A DNA stretch of 64,000 bases from Polytrichum commune (Eukaryota; Streptophyta; Polytrichopsida; Polytrichales; Polytrichaceae). Location: contig OX485807.1 in NCBI GenBank assembly GCA_950295325.1, positions 21,919,666 to 21,983,665 on the forward strand. The letters run 5' to 3'. The notes under the pieces were generated by a model. The model was not told the origin of the DNA. It did not search any database and was given only the letters and a program-made list of their open reading frames with translations. This document shows positions 11,066-24,771 of this stretch, one piece after another (positions within the stretch are counted from its first letter, which is position 1; each line of letters begins with the position of its first letter). Position numbers and translations under genes: made by a program.

Positions 11066-11537
11066 ATGGAGGAGCTGCAATTTGTGGTCCACATTTCCAT
11101 CAACTAAGGTGTTGGGTTAGTGACAAATTTTTGATGTTTGTCACAGATTTGTGGTATTTGTCCGCATGAAGACCTTTGATTATTGGGTGCAAGATGCTAG
11201 TAGGTGTGGCCATGTGTCTACATAGTGGGAGCATAGATCACAAAGTGTACTGAAGACGGGAGGGCAATCCTTGGGTCACAACATGTATTTCATGTATTTG
11301 CTCATGTATTGGCAAATTCCATATTTTATGGTTTGTGAGAATAGGGGATGAGAGATGAAGGAGTGGTTCCCGAGGGTATTGGAAAGGAAATGGTCCAAGT
11401 GGTGTGTGTTTGTGTACGTTGGGATGAAAGGAGATTTTTTGTTTAAGTCAGTTCAAGTTTATAAATGGTAGGTGTGTATCCATGTTGCAAATGGAGTATG
11501 TACATAATGCTACATAGGAAGGAGGGAAGCTAAAACA

Positions 11538-11575
11538 TGAGTGATGAGTGATGAGTGATGAGTGATGAGCGGTGA
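11538..11575. repeat. GAGTGAT microsatellite
   Basis: About four to five head-to-tail units of GAGTGAT, decaying into GAGCGGTGAGC. Confidence 0.85.
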
Positions 11576-11857
11576 GCATTGAGCAGTGGGCAGTAAGCGG
11601 TAACACATGAGCGATGATGCCACATTTAGTAACTTGGCACAATTTTAGGGTATATACTCTAAAATTGGCACTTGTATTTTTGCAATCTAGGGATCATAAA
11701 GTACTCACATTTTGATTGAACAAGAGTGAAAGGAGCCTATTACCATGGATACTTTTAAATCATCAGTCCATTGTTGATTTTTATTATAATCATCCACACT
11801 TATACATGTCACTTACTAAAATTATCAAACATGCGGTTGAATACAACACTCGGAAAA

Positions 11858-12364
11858 TTACTCACACTCTACAACACTTGCAAGTTTAAGAAGTTGCATG
11901 ACCTCATTGTAGGAGTATGTTGGAGCGTGAATGAACTTTTCACTATCATAATCCACCTTGCACAAAAATCTAAACACATAACAAAGATGTTTGCAATACA
12001 CCCATCTCTCTTTCTTTCCCAAAGACTGAGATGACATTTTCGTAAAGTCGGAGCATGTGCATTGCGGCATGTCGCCAATTATGACACAATATGTGATGTC
12101 CTCCTTGGAGACGGTGTTGATTAGAACTCCAAATATTGGATATGAAACAACAGTTACTCCAACCATATAATAACCGTCCATGAGTCCGATGCTCTCCCAT
12201 TTGTTTTTATGATTTGCCGTCAGTGTTGCTAGATTGAGACGCACTGTCCTTCCAAACCTAGAAGTTGGATGGGCATCCGGGTTTAGTGGTACACGGAAAT
12301 CCGTTTGAGGGATTCGGAGCATCGCAATTGGAGAAAGCCTATGGCGAGGAGAGAGAGCCTCCAT
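11858..12364 (-). pseudogene. SWIM zinc-finger segment of a MULE/FAR1-type transposase
   Basis: The 168-aa open frame starts with an ATG at 12364. Residues 102-126 hold the SWIM pattern: C102-T-C104, a 19-residue spacer, then C124-K-H126. SWIM domains sit near the C-terminus of MULE transposases and of the derived FAR1/FHY3 proteins and probably bind DNA or protein. After the finger the frame continues with FIHAPTYSYNEVMQLLKLA and stops. The catalytic domain is not in this frame, so it is most likely a transposase remnant. A domesticated stand-alone SWIM gene is the alternative, and the rather long intact frame keeps that open. Confidence 0.6.
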
Positions 12365-12644
12365 TTTCTACAATTGGAACCCAACGTCATTTAGTGCCAA
12401 TACCTTCTGCCTTGAGATATTGGTACCTATCTTCATAGGCTATGTGTTGGGTACTACAAGCTAGTCTAGCACACACTTATTTTTGTTGCCACTTACACAA
12501 TGCTTGATGTTATTAAGGCAAAATAAAAACTCATATTTTTTTTCAATCCCTTGTACGTGAGAGCATGGGTGTCATGTTTGTCAATTCCGACTTTGGCATT
12601 CCACAAAGTCCCTATATTAGCTTGTATCGTTCAACATCTTTTGG

Positions 12645-12663
12645 TATATATATATATATATAT
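12645..12663. repeat. TA microsatellite
   Basis: About nine TA dinucleotides within the decayed MULE region. Confidence 0.9.
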
Positions 12664-14134
12664 CATGGATACTTAAAATTAAAATAACATTGGAAAATAC
12701 ATAGTGACGATGCACTTACAATAATCAAATGACCACGTTATTGCCTATAACAAAAGTGCCAGAACCCCAACAACACGGAGAGGTCGAGAATGCCTTCTTT
12801 TGTGGCAGCTCTAGATGATAACCACCATGAACGAATGACAAGATGTTTAGTTTTGGTTTCGTAATTTTTTTTTTTTTTGCATCTTTGTAATCCTTACATA
12901 GTTGTTTGTGTTAAAACTATAAAGATGCCTTTATGTAATTATGCAGCACCTTCTCCAAGCTCTGCGCAAATAGAATTGTATGCCATGAAACCCTTGAAGT
13001 TCATTTCTGACACTCCATTCTCTGCCATGACGGAACTTAAGTTTTCCCAGAAGAGAGTCTGAGATATGTCATATTCATTGCATGTCACAACACACAATGG
13101 TCAACACCTTGTAGTATTTGCTATTGTATATATAACACGCAAGGGTGGTGTAGTCCTTCAGACGTTTGACGTGGTCAAACATTATTCATGAATGCTCCAT
13201 ATTTCCTCCCACATGCATACGCTTAACAAAATCCACATTACCCCCCGGAAGATCTACTGACATTGTGAAGACAACTACTGCTCTTTGGACTGCCCCAGGA
13301 ATCTACTGCCATAGATGAACTTGCGAAGTGATGTCCTTCACCAATTGATGGAGATTCTAAGAGGTAGTTTTCTAAGAATTGTTTACTCGCTGCCATTATT
13401 ATAATTAAGTGTTTGGCAATGGGTGTTTTCATGACCTCATTAGCAACGCATTGGTAAGTCATGTCAAGTGACTTACAACATGTACCATTTGACACAAGGT
13501 GTTCATGAACACCAAGTTACATACAAGCCCCTGACATCCAAACAAATGTGGAGTAGACATATATTATGCAAGCATGATACAACGCAATACACACTAGTGT
13601 GGAACGACACAACTTACATGTCAATCATAATTATTTTGGGACAAAATCTCCTACAGAATATGAGATAGGAGTCGATCCAATCCATTTGGTGCAATTGTGG
13701 ACACCTCCATTGCGATACATATAATTAATATATTTTTGCGCACTGCAAATGAATGGCACGAGAAGAACATCTAAAGGAGAGTCCAAAATAATTTTGGATA
13801 TTTGTTGTTTGTGGTGTACACCAAGGATGTCCGTTGCACATCTTATCCATGCCATCTATGAAACGGAGATACGTACAAAGAACACTTATACTTATTGGGG
13901 CAAAATAAATAAAATATTATTATAAAAAAATGGTGACAAATACTTTACATCACATAGATCTCTACTATCAATATCAATTATGATAAGATCAAATTTAAAC
14001 CTCATCCTATACTTTGTCAATTTTAATGCATCAACAATATTCAAATATCAAGATTTTAAAGAAGGATGAAGAGGTGGACATTAAGATGAAGATCCATGGC
14101 GAGCCAAGTTCATGTACGACCGATTGTAAGGAAT

Positions 14135-14473
14135 TTAATCAATAGAATCCAAAACTAGAGTTAGAGTCCCAATTCTACAAGGACATGATGATGTATCAGA
14201 AAATTCAGCAACATGACAAACATCATCATCTGAATCCAACATCACAAGAACATTATCATCATTTGGTTTTATCTTTATTGTAGCCACACTAGGTAGATAC
14301 ATTGTAGATGTGCCAAACTCATTTGTTGACACAATAGTGGACACTTGCATCTGAGAATCACAAAGAGCTATAACTTTAAATGATTCTAGACCCAAAATCC
14401 AAGCATGGCCATCTTCACACATGTTCTTGTGAATCAATATTATTTCCAAGATATCATTGTCCAAGGAATACAT
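14135..14473 (-). pseudogene. MuDR-like N-terminal segment of the MULE
   Basis: The 112-aa frame ends ...VLVMLDSDDDVCHVAEF plus about 22 residues. A hydrophobic strand followed by SDxDVxxMxxF is typical of the MuDR N-terminal domain that precedes the catalytic core. It lies upstream of, and on the same strand as, the SWIM piece. It is too short and too loosely matched for certainty. Confidence 0.4.
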
Positions 14474-14640
14474 ATCTTGCTATATTTACATGGTTCCTAT
14501 CCTAAGATTGAACCTTGAACTAAGTAAATCTGTTGAGACACTCACATAACCATCATCCTCAAGAGGCAAAGTAGAGGGCACAAATGATCCATAAGCTTTA
14601 ATTGTAGCCATTTAAAAGAACAAAAAACAACACGCGTTGG

Positions 14641-17600
14641 AATGTATGGATGAGACACTATTTGTATTGGCAGTATGAGGCCAATTTACTTGAATTAAAA
14701 TATGATTACTATATAAATTGATAGAACGCGTATATAACAAGAAAATATCAACGCAATAAAATCCAATGTCTTATTCTATAAGTGTCTATTAAACACAAAG
14801 ATTGGATTAACGTCGTTATTAGCATGATAGTTATTATAAAGGCTTGTGTAACAAACTATAAATGCCAAGAAAATGATTCTAAATATCCAACAACTATGAG
14901 GGTAATAAAATTCAAGCATTAATATAGAAAAAAAGAAGAAAAAGAACAATTGGCAAGTCTCCATATAAAAATAAAAATAAAAATAAAAATAAATGATTAT
15001 AATGGATGCCCAAAAAACAGTGGAGGAAAATTTCCAACCCTAATCCTAACCATTGGATTAAATGCTACAAGCCTCCCCCCTCCCCTTGAATTTGATTCTT
15101 AAGTTTTTTGCTTATAATTATCTTTTGGATTATACATCACCAAAATTAAAATAAAATTGTACGATGTCAATATATTTTGAAATAAGTACTATAATCAATA
15201 TAAGAGAACTAGATGACAATAAGATTTAATACGCATCTGTTGGAGTATGTATCTAACTTCATGTGAGTATTATAGAGAGTGGGTTGTGTAGCATTTAGAT
15301 TTTACAATAAGAAATCTAAGATGTTGAATACCATGAAACTAATACACAATTGGATAGTAGACGAAAAAAACGGAGATGATTGTATTTTATGACAAAAATA
15401 GTTTGAAAATGAGCAAGTAGTATGAGAAAAAATTCCACATTGTAGTGCATAAATATATTGACAATTTAGCAGAGACACAGAGTTTAAAGTTGAATGATGT
15501 AGACCAAGAAAATTAAGGAGGCAAAAATAAGAGATTGATACAAATGTATCCAACAACAATGCAGAGTAATTTGAAGTTCAAGAAGAGGAGGAAAAAGAAT
15601 AAACCGAATACAACAAGATGTCTGAAGAAGATAAAAAAAACTCCGAGCATGAATACAAAGAAAATGAAGCTGGAGATGAAATCCATATCATAAGTATTCA
15701 TCGTAAAACTTCTTATGTTTTAAGCAAATCATAAAGATACAAATTATAGCAAATATTTGTGAAAATGCAAGGCTTACTAGCAGCACTGCTAATATTTCTG
15801 AGGGTACAAAATGAAAAATACTTGTAAGAGGGCAATGACTATTGGCGGCACTGCCAATACCCTTTGGATGCAAAACTAAAATTATTCATGCGAGCATTAG
15901 GGATATTGGTGGTGCTACCAATATCTTTAGGATACGAAACAAAAAATAGTTGTAAAAGTGTCAATACCCGTCATTCAAATAATTTTGTCATTCAAATGAA
16001 TTTATTTATTTAATAAGATTTATTTGTGAAAATTTTATGTATAGAATATAAAAAATCCTAAGTTCATATTTTTATATTGTTGAACCTTGAGAGGAGCGAC
16101 AAGCCGAAGAGAGGTAAATCATATTAAAACACACGAATTGTTGTAGGCTTCTATACATCAATGTGAATTTTGGGAAAATTTCCAGAGTCTACTGTTTGTT
16201 TTGGACTTAAATTTGTAATTTAATGTACAACCTTGATACATTGCAAAAGTTATCTTTTGTGATGCAAATTTCGGTTAGGCAACTTTGTGACAATTCAAGA
16301 ATTTGATAAAAAAAATTATATGAAATAAATTGGATCATATTCAATTTTGTTTAATTCTACCTCTTCTTCATACAATTTTTTTTTGCATATGACTTGGTCT
16401 TCTAGTGTTAGAAAATTGTTAAACTTCTATATGTGACATATTTTTGGTCTTAAGTTGATTGAAATGGATTGAGAGTTTCTTATTTTATAAAATTGCCTTG
16501 AAATTTTTGTTAGAGATGGAAACTAACAATTTCATAAATTATTTGATTCTTAATAGCAACTTGTGGAATGAGTTATTGGAATTCAATGTTAATGCAACTT
16601 CTAATCATAAAAAAATGCATTCTATCTTAAGTAATCATATGTTTAATTCAAAATTATTATTATTTATTATTTCAACCACCTTCAAAATCAAAATTCTTTA
16701 TTCTTTTATGCCTTTTTCAATGCTTTTGGTTTGACCGAATTTAATGTCAGATGTTCAAAAATTAAAGCAAAAATTTATTCATGAATATAGATCTAGAAGT
16801 GCAGTATTTTATGTTGAAATGGTCAACAAGCATATGAAATTTGAAGATGTCACCTCAAAGAATCCTTGGAATATGCACTAGAAAAATGCAAGTACAGAGT
16901 TTGATGAATATTCGAAAAAACACGATGATCTCAACAAATTTATGGACAAGATGTTTTGAATTTGGAATAGAAATCATCATCTGTAAGCGTGGAGGTCTAT
17001 TATCGATAAGGTTTATTCTGGAGAGGAAAATTGTCACATTTCAATGGACTCTATATTGTTGAATTCATCCCCCTATATTGTTGTGTCATTCAATGCAATA
17101 CATGACCTCAACATGTAAGTTTCTTATATATATATATATATACATGTAATCTGTCAATTTTTTCTTATGTTTTGAATTCTTATTGTATGCTCTGTATTTA
17201 GTTTTTTTTTGTTTTAATTACTTTCATCCTTTATTGCTTGCTTCCTTGGATATTGGCTACATGCTACTATCATAGTCAAATAAAGGGCCGATTGCTACTG
17301 TAGTAGTTGACTTTGTGATGATAACATAAGAAAACACCCTATGGTAACTATTTTTTTTACCATAGTAATATTTGTTGGTTGTCACACCTAGACGTGACAA
17401 CTAGAGGTCGCATCATGTCCATTTGCAAATCCCTGCTCATGGGCTCAATTGAGTATTTTTTTCTTTGGATTATGGCTAAATTACTGTGTTTTTTCTTTGT
17501 TTGCTTGGTGCAATTATTGAATTAGATGCTATGGATGAAATGGTCATTGACTCTTCCATTGGAAAATGGAAGTGGGTTTTATATGTTATAAATATTTATT

Positions 17601-18960
17601 CAATGCAAAATTTATATTTTATATATGTAGTGGAGACATTTATTACATTACATTGAAAAGCTTAGTGTCCATTTTCTACCTTGCCGTTAGTACATATACA
17701 TTTGTTTTTCTCTATAACTTCTCATATATATAGGGTTTAATTTCATAACTACCTATACACGTCATGTATGTTTCCAATGAAGAGCCCACCCCCGGGTGTC
17801 TATATGACCTTATGTGCCAACTATTTATGAATTGGACATGGTGGAAAATCACGTCAAAATATCTAGTTACAAAGTTATGTCAAGGTGTCAACCTACCAAG
17901 TTGAACCACTAAGTAGGTAGTTGTTATGAAGTATGTAAGGGTGGTCATAGAGCCTTTTGGCTCTCTTAGTTCAATGTTGCGAAGATTGCTCAGTAAGTGT
18001 ATGTGTGTATGTTTGTGAATTGTAGATCTAGTTATGTAGCACCTTTGGAGATATGTGGCAGTAAGGACGAATGGCAATCCTTGGGAAAGAAGTAGTGCAA
18101 TGTTTAGCAAGGGATTTAAATAATAGACTTACTGTTGGTATCATCTTATTGTTGATCTTCTTGTAAGATGACATATTTTTTAGGGTTGAAAAGGCTAAGG
18201 TGTCCAATATGTTAGTGAACAATTTGTATTGTAATACCTAGAGATGCATTAGGAAGTAGTTAGTGTGTGTGCTCGAACGTGACGCTCAAATTAAGAGGCC
18301 AAATTTGGACTATGTTTGCAAAAACCACCTTCAAAAGTTGGTAGATCTAGCTAAAAACTTTAGTTTGTCGCCTATGTGGAAGTGTTTAGAATGACCTGCA
18401 AAGTATACTGTGGATTTGGCCTCTCTAACCAACTTTTAGAGACTTAACACTCAATACTATTATTCTTCAATAAAGATAACTAAATCCTTTGCGCAAGGTT
18501 GACAATTGGCCATCAGTAAGATGAGGTTAATAGAAGGAAGGTCCGAGCCTTCCAGAGGTGGAAGTCGGTAATGAAATATGAGTGAAGGTGAAGTTGAATG
18601 TATCTTTAAAGTGGACACCTCAAGTAGTAAGGGTGAGCCTCTTTATTGCCGCAACTCTAGCAAGTGTCACAAATGCTAACTCACACATCACACACACACG
18701 CATGGTTTTCAATACTGCAGACCTCTAAACTCATGGCTTGGTAACTAACCCTCCTACAGATATATTCGGGACTCTCCCTTTAGTAAATAGCCAATGGTTA
18801 GTTATAAAATTTCATCCATGCAAGTCCAATCTTGAGTCCATCATCGTGTTGCTGAAGCAACACAACAATAACCCAAGGCATACTTGGCAACTATACCCCT
18901 ACAATGGGCCAACGCTCATAGAGGCCTTGCCGTTCGGCCTCAAGTTGGGTCTGTCGACAA
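14641..18960. other. AT-rich DNA, no recognised gene
   Basis: Only short AT-rich open frames occur, none with a known motif. An AAAAAT microsatellite lies at 14966-14994 and a TA tract at about 17126-17142. A duplicated motif (GCAGCACTGCTAATATTTC near 15780, GGCGGCACTGCCAATACCC near 15844, GTGGTGCTACCAATATCTT near 15909) is a three-unit tandem repeat of about 64 bp. Confidence 0.5.
15765..15965. repeat. Three-unit ~64-bp tandem repeat
   Basis: Each unit has a TTGGTGGYRCTRCCAATA-like core followed by GG(A/G)T(A/G)C.AAA..AAAA. Units begin near 15775, 15840 and 15905. No function is apparent. Confidence 0.55.
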
Positions 18961-18964
18961 TGCT

Positions 18965-20210
18965 GTCGTGATGTGGGCGGTCTATTAGTTAGAATTTAGA
19001 TATTTTATTTGTTTTCGTTATTTTTAAGTTGATCTTAGTCGGGTAAAAACCGGTCTTAAGTTGAAGACCGGATGAATTGGTAGATGGATGTGGTAGGTAG
19101 GATTGGATTTACCGGCGGGCCAATAGCTAACCACCTAGGAGTTCTAGAAGGTTTTTACTTTAAATTCCTATTGGCTTGCCGGATTAGCCTTTAGCCATAT
19201 CTTTCCTATTTCTAGCGGGATTAAGGTTCTAGAAACCTTTAACCCCATATTTTTCCTATTTCTAATAGGATAAGGGTTCTAGAAACCTTTAACCCCAAAG
19301 GTCATCCATTAGCAAGCCACTTGGAGGGGTTTTAGAGGATCTTACCTCGATGGTTTCCTATTGGCCGAAGGGGGGCAAGGTGGAAGACTATTTAAGGGGT
19401 GTTAGAAGGGTGTTTAGGGGGGACCATTAGTATTTTGAAGTTGATACTTGTGTAGGATCGAGGGAGCTTAGAGCATTTTGAGAGGAATAAGTGCTTAGGA
19501 GGCTCATCTATACAAAAGGGTGTGGAAGTGTGGCATTTAGAGTGACTAGATTGCACTAGGAGCACTACTTGTTGAGTTTATTGGTTATGAACTTTAGCAG
19601 AACTTTATAGTGAAATATTTGTCAATTATGGATGATCAGAGTGTTTAATGGATATGAAAATTTGAGGGATTGTTTATTATGAGTTATGGAAGTTGTGGTA
19701 AAAATTTGAGAGCTTCAGTCATTGGCATAAAAAAGTTATTAAGAGTTGAAGGGAAGGGTGTTTAGGAACAAAGCCAACAAAACTAGCAAGGTTTGAAAAT
19801 ATGTATCTTTTAGAGGGTTATAGATATTGATACCAAAATTTGACACCACCTTCTGAACTTACACATCTATCTTGTGTTAAAATTTGAAATTTATTGGACA
19901 TAAGAGTAGAAAGTTATTAAGGTTTTAGTGACCGGGTGTTTTATCACAACATTCATGCTAGGTAGTTAGAGTTAGAATATAATGCATAACTCTTGCATAT
20001 GAATTCTGATTGTGCTCAAATTTGGTGGAAATATTTTAGATAAGGTACTTAATATGTATACCAAATTTCACTTGAAGAAGATGAGTTGGTTTTGAGTTAT
20101 ACTATTATGAAGTTTAGATGGACCGCATTGAGAAAGATTTACATCAAGAGTGTAGGAGAAGGAAAGCTACTATATTTTTTTTAAACACTACCAGAAAATA
20201 GAAGCCCGGC
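18965..20210 (+). mobile_element. LTR-like block (candidate gypsy-type LTR)
   Basis: It begins near TGTCGTGATGTGGGCGG and continues GTTAGAATTTAGATATTT, a style common at plant LTR starts. It includes a direct 52-bp duplication (about 19201-19308, each ending GGTTCTAGAAACCTTTAACC), a TATA-like CTATTTAAG near 19391, and a long stretch typical of untranslated LTR sequence. I found no target duplication, polypurine tract or primer-binding site, so the limits are guesses. Confidence 0.35.
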
Positions 20211-21900
20211 GCTTACCGGATAGTACACATTTTCCATGACAACGCCACCTCAACATATAAGCCCGTACGACTTTGGACATGGCCCCTATCCACTGTTAGG
20301 TAATTTTTTGGTCTCTCACCTAAGAGTGTGGGCAATTAGACATTTTCCCTTAGCGGTTGGAGGTGCAGTCCCCCAACAGCTTCATACCTCCATAACTTCA
20401 TTCTTTGGTCTCTTAATGTAACAAACAACCACTTCATTGACATCTTCTTTTTGCGTAGATGCCGATAGACTCCTCACTTACCCCATTCGGGCAAGTATTT
20501 GCGGGAGTCATGGCTCTTCTAACCTCTGCAGCCTTGGACCCCACTCCCAAGTCATTGTTGTCCCACCACATTGCCCCTTGGAGTGTTGGGCGTTGTCCCT
20601 TGGCATCGCCCAATTCAAATTGTCATATTTCTTAGCTCATACCTTCGATGGAGGTGTTCTTGAGCATTCTAAAATCGGGACACCATAAACTACCCAATGC
20701 TTATGGCCTTACTCTAGTTTATGACTCGTAGTCTCTGTGGGTGGGAGGTGTTCTCAACACCCGGGGCCCTCACCCAAACTAGGATCACTTGGGCCCTCTC
20801 AGCTATGGCGCCACAAGTCCTATGTGTCACTCCGGGGTCCCCCTTGTACCCATGATATTGCAGACAATCCTCATGTAGAGTTGCGTGACATTCCTTGTTT
20901 TGCGCCTCACCGTACATCCGGTTAACTCAATGTAGCATTCCTCACCATTCATTTGATTTGGATACTTATTCCAAGGACTTAGTTCTGCCACCCTTCATCC
21001 AAATTTTTTTCATTCATTGATGATTTTGTAGTGTCAAAAGATAGACGTCACATATTATCCTACATCGTTGAGGCCAATTCTACTAACTTAAAGGTTAGAT
21101 TGAATTAACAATTTGTGAAGTAAACTTGCTTCCAACCGTTCAACCGTCTTGGCATTTTGTGACCTCAAATTGCCTAAACTTAGCATTTTGATTTCATGCC
21201 ATTGTCAGTGACCAAGTCATTCTTTTATCCATCTTTTAATCTTCTTGTAATATACGTTGACTTTAGTTTAGTCTTTTCTAAACAACCTACCAATAATGCT
21301 TTCGTATCCATTGTTTAGGCTCTCATCTATCTAAATTAATTTTCATACCTAAAATCATCATAACTCCTTCTTTACCTTGAATTCTTACAATAAAAACTTA
21401 ATCAACCAAAGAGTCAAATAAATCTTTCACACCATGCTTAATTTTTTTTGCGTACACTTACCTAAACTTCCTACTTCTAGTCTTAACCAGACTTTGAGGA
21501 GTGGTTCTTCTTTGCTAATATATTCTCTCCTATCCTTCTTTGTTATTATTTTCTTTTGCTACTAGCTCTTATCCTTACTTATTGATTTCTACTTTCCTAG
21601 TTAATATAAAAGGTCACTTCTATTTACTGTTGACATAGTGCTTATATTTTCAAATGTATTTCGTGCCTCATTGATCATGTGTTACTACTCACCGTTCATA
21701 TGATAGCATAACCCCCTCTACAGTCAACAATCTTTTTGCATCTCTCTTACTTGATTAAGTCTTGAACCAACCTTGGCACATCCATATATGCCAAGAACAT
21801 TGTTTTCACACCGTCAATGTAGTGATTTGATCCGCTTTTCTCACACATACAACGGTATATATTGTGGACCACACTATTGAGCTTCGTTCCACATCAATAA
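20211..21900. other. No recognised gene
   Basis: Open frames at 20236-20925 are short, opposed and without motif. Composition shifts from about 50% GC near 20.2-20.9 kb to AT-rich beyond. It may be internal sequence of the LTR element to the left, but no gag, protease or polymerase motif can be read. Confidence 0.4.
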
Positions 21901-21909
21901 ATAAATAAA

Positions 21910-22135
21910 GGATAATATTGTAGGTTCACACTATTCACCAACCCGCGATACTGAACACTAGAGGCCCATGTTGTAGGTTAGGATATTTCTATTCGATCGA
22001 AACAATTTGCAATGCAATGATCTACATTTGACAAGGAATACGATGTCCTTAAAGCAAACAAATGTTTAGTAAACCTTCAGAAAACACCTCCATTCGAGTC
22101 AAATGACGATATCTCCCTTCAAATCTTGTTTGACT
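21910..22135 (+). repeat. Dispersed repeat R3, copy 2
   Basis: Divergent match to 9110-9400, same orientation; see that entry for shared landmarks. Confidence 0.45.
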
Positions 22136-22504
22136 CTCCACAAAGGTGCAATCTACCTTGTAGAGCTTCTCCAACACTTTCCTTTGAGACCAATATTGCT
22201 TCCCAACTCCTACTCACTCGAAGGTAGTCGTTGCTTGATGAAACCGGAGATCAAATGACAAAGTTATGGACATCTGAAACTGCTAGAGGACTAGAGCATC
22301 GAAAACCCAGTTGTTATTCGGTGTTGCCTTCTACCCCAACTTTTGGACTGAAGAAGTGAGAATGAACTCATTAGATTCACATTCTCAATAGCTTTCATGT
22401 CATGTGCAAAGTAGGTGTGTCTACGTTATGCGCCATAATCAGTGTAGTGGCGAGGTCACATGATTCCCGCAGCAGGTGAGAGTGGAAGGGTCAACTCCCA
22501 TATA

Positions 22505-22546
22505 ACACAATACAATACAATACAATACAATACAATCGAAATGACC
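22505..22546. repeat. ACAAT microsatellite
   Basis: About eight uninterrupted ACAAT units. Confidence 0.9.
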
Positions 22547-22925
22547 TAAAAAGACCGTTAATACGCAGCTCCTCACGGCTTCCTTGTTTTTCCCCACTTT
22601 CAACACCCCCTATATAACCTAAGGCAGTCGTCACCATGTCCTTGGGTGGATCTGATCTTCACAATGTAAGTTATATGAGGGCAGGGGCGCCCAACAAGAG
22701 GCTTCATGGGATGTTAACTTATCCCCGCTGATCTTTCACCCACGAGTGCATGGCCCAGTAATTGAGAGATGACGAGTGTGTGGGAGCTAGATCCTTTGTG
22801 GAGAAGCATGTGAAGCCATTGGGGGAGACGAAAAGGAAGCAGTTTGTACGATTCAGATTTTGGTTAGTATATATCCCTAGGGCCGCAGCCATTGGGAGAC
22901 CCAAAACGCCACTAAAAGTAGAGTC

Positions 22926-22958
22926 GAGGAGAGGAGAGGAGAGGAGAGGAGAGGAGAG
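22926..22958. repeat. GGAGA microsatellite
   Basis: About six GGAGA units in a GC-richer stretch. The open frames 22719-23052 on both strands cross it and are judged chance frames. Confidence 0.9.
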
Positions 22959-23144
22959 TAGAGTGGACCCCTTTCTCATAGGTACCAACATACACACCAC
23001 AATCATTAAGGGTGGTGGGTTCACACAAGCGTCCCACTCCAATACCCCTTAACCCCCAAAAATCTCATTAAATACACTTTTGTACACCCACCCGCCCCTC
23101 ACGAGAAAAGTAAGTAACCATGCCTTTCGATTTAGATTTGCTTT

Positions 23145-23385
23145 GTGCCTGGGAAGTGTTTTTGAGCATAGTCGGTCAAGATCCTAGTGATTCTAAATCC
23201 CGCCGGTTACATGTTGGCATCATCTTTCCGGTTTTGCTTCTTTATTCATGTGAGGTATATTCTATATAGATTCCTCTAAAATGATGGGTGAGTCTCCTGC
23301 AGTCTCGAACTTCAACCGGTTATTACTCAAACTCAACCGGTTCATGTGTAACTAACCGCCGGTTCTCCCCGAGCCTTTGCTTCAT
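23145..23385 (-). repeat. Dispersed repeat R4, copy 1 (LTR-like)
   Basis: The reverse complement matches 55205-55440: GGGGAGAACCGGC, GTTAGTTACA, ACTGGTTGAGTTTGAG, GAAGTTCGAGACT, CACTAGGATCTTGA, ACTATGC(C/T)CAAAAAC. The copy at 55205 has an AATAAA near the middle, as in an LTR polyadenylation region. All copies stop after about TTCCCGGGCA, suggesting a true terminus ending in CA. Confidence 0.7.
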
Positions 23386-23499
23386 ATCTTAGGAGAAGTG
23401 GCTACAAGTGCCCGCCCCTAAGGAACACAATTTTTTTTTAAGGGACCAAGCCCCTTGTGATTTGGCATCCTCCGATGATTAGCTGAGATTAGTAGGCCT

Positions 23500-23726
23500 C
23501 ACTACACAAAATATGTTATTCAGTGTGACTTATTATTTGGGATTACACAATGTTATAATTGTCTACTGTGAATCTCATTTTTTACCAACCATGGTCGAAT
23601 TGGTTCTTTGCACACTATAGAACATCAACACCTTTACTTGGTAAAAAAAAACATTAATAATAAAAAGATACATGAACATGTAACTCCGAACAGGAAGTCA
23701 CACTAAATATCATATTTTGTGTAGTT
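23500..23726. mobile_element. Small MITE of the CTACACAAAATATG family, copy 1
   Basis: The left end is CACTACACAAAATATG and the right end inverted is AACTACACAAAATATG. The inverted similarity continues through ATTCAGTGTGACTT/ATTTAGTGTGACTT. It is non-coding. The CACTA start suggests a CACTA-type derivative, but no 3-bp target duplication is clear. Confidence 0.6.
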
Positions 23727-24771
23727 CAGCATGCACTTCATCATAAACCTCACTTTGGGAAACATAAGATTTTACCCTAAATGGGGAAGGGCAAATGTTC
23801 TATGGGTAGAGAACTCTCCTACCCAACCTTGAATATAAACAAATGGACAATAATACGGTTGATGAGTATTCCTCACGGATGACAATGCGCCAACTACAAC
23901 CATATCGGGCCACGTGAGGTAAGGTAGAAAAATCAAAAACGGTGAATGACCACTGTTGGTACACTAGACTAGGGATAGAATGATTCTTGTGTGGACCCAA
24001 AATGGCTAATTGTAAAAGAGGTGGCCCGAAAAGGATGCAGTGATTGGCCGGATAGGTGTTGTTTCATATCACTTGCACTCACTTTTGGGTGCCATTGAGT
24101 TAACCGTTTTGTGTGCATTCGTACACAAAGTAGGATATTGTGATGCTCCAATTAGGGAGACTCTATTATACAAGTCAGAGGTTTGACGTACTTGCCTCTT
24201 GAGAACATGTAACTAATCATTTACATGGAATAAGATTATGAAACAACTTGCATTCCCCATATTTTCCTCTACTCCATCTTTGAAAAATATTGAACAAATT
24301 TCTAGCCACTCTTTCTAGCCGAATTAGCTCATTTTCACCGTTTTCCATATATCTACCTTATGTGGTATTTCTTCTGTATGTTTTTTCGTGTTCTTTAACT
24401 ACTATGAATCAGATTTACAAAACACAACTTGTGGCACATTAGCAAATCCACGATGAAGTATCAACACAAATTTGACAAAAATAAATGGACCTCCCTTAAT
24501 TTAGATATGATATATAGAAGTGCATGTATGTTGAGTCCTTAAGTGAATATGCACATCCTCCCAATTGCGTTCATTATTGAGTGTGGAGTAGTTCATTAAT
24601 TTTAGAAAGCATTATCCAATCTCTTATGAACATGTGTCTTTATGGTGTTTGTTCTTTGAACACACACCAGTCGAATATAGAGGTTTGATTAGGAAACATA
24701 ACCGAATAGCACATGCATACCTTAAGCAGTTAGAACTCGATTGGAACTTGTACACTTTAAACTCCGTAGTA
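23727..24771. other. No recognisable feature
   Basis: Short frames only; no domain, and no repeat copy found in the window. Confidence 0.4.

Larger units (their letters stand above)
11640..14640 (-). mobile_element. Decayed MULE (Mutator-like element), limits approximate
   Basis: Two minus-strand coding pieces lie in transposase order: a MuDR-N-terminal-like segment at 14135-14473 and a SWIM zinc-finger segment at 11858-12364. The DDE catalytic core between them is not in an open frame; minus-strand pieces at 13238-13495 and 13631-13855 have no motif I recognise. I found no TIRs or 9-bp target duplications, so the limits are arbitrary. Confidence 0.5.
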
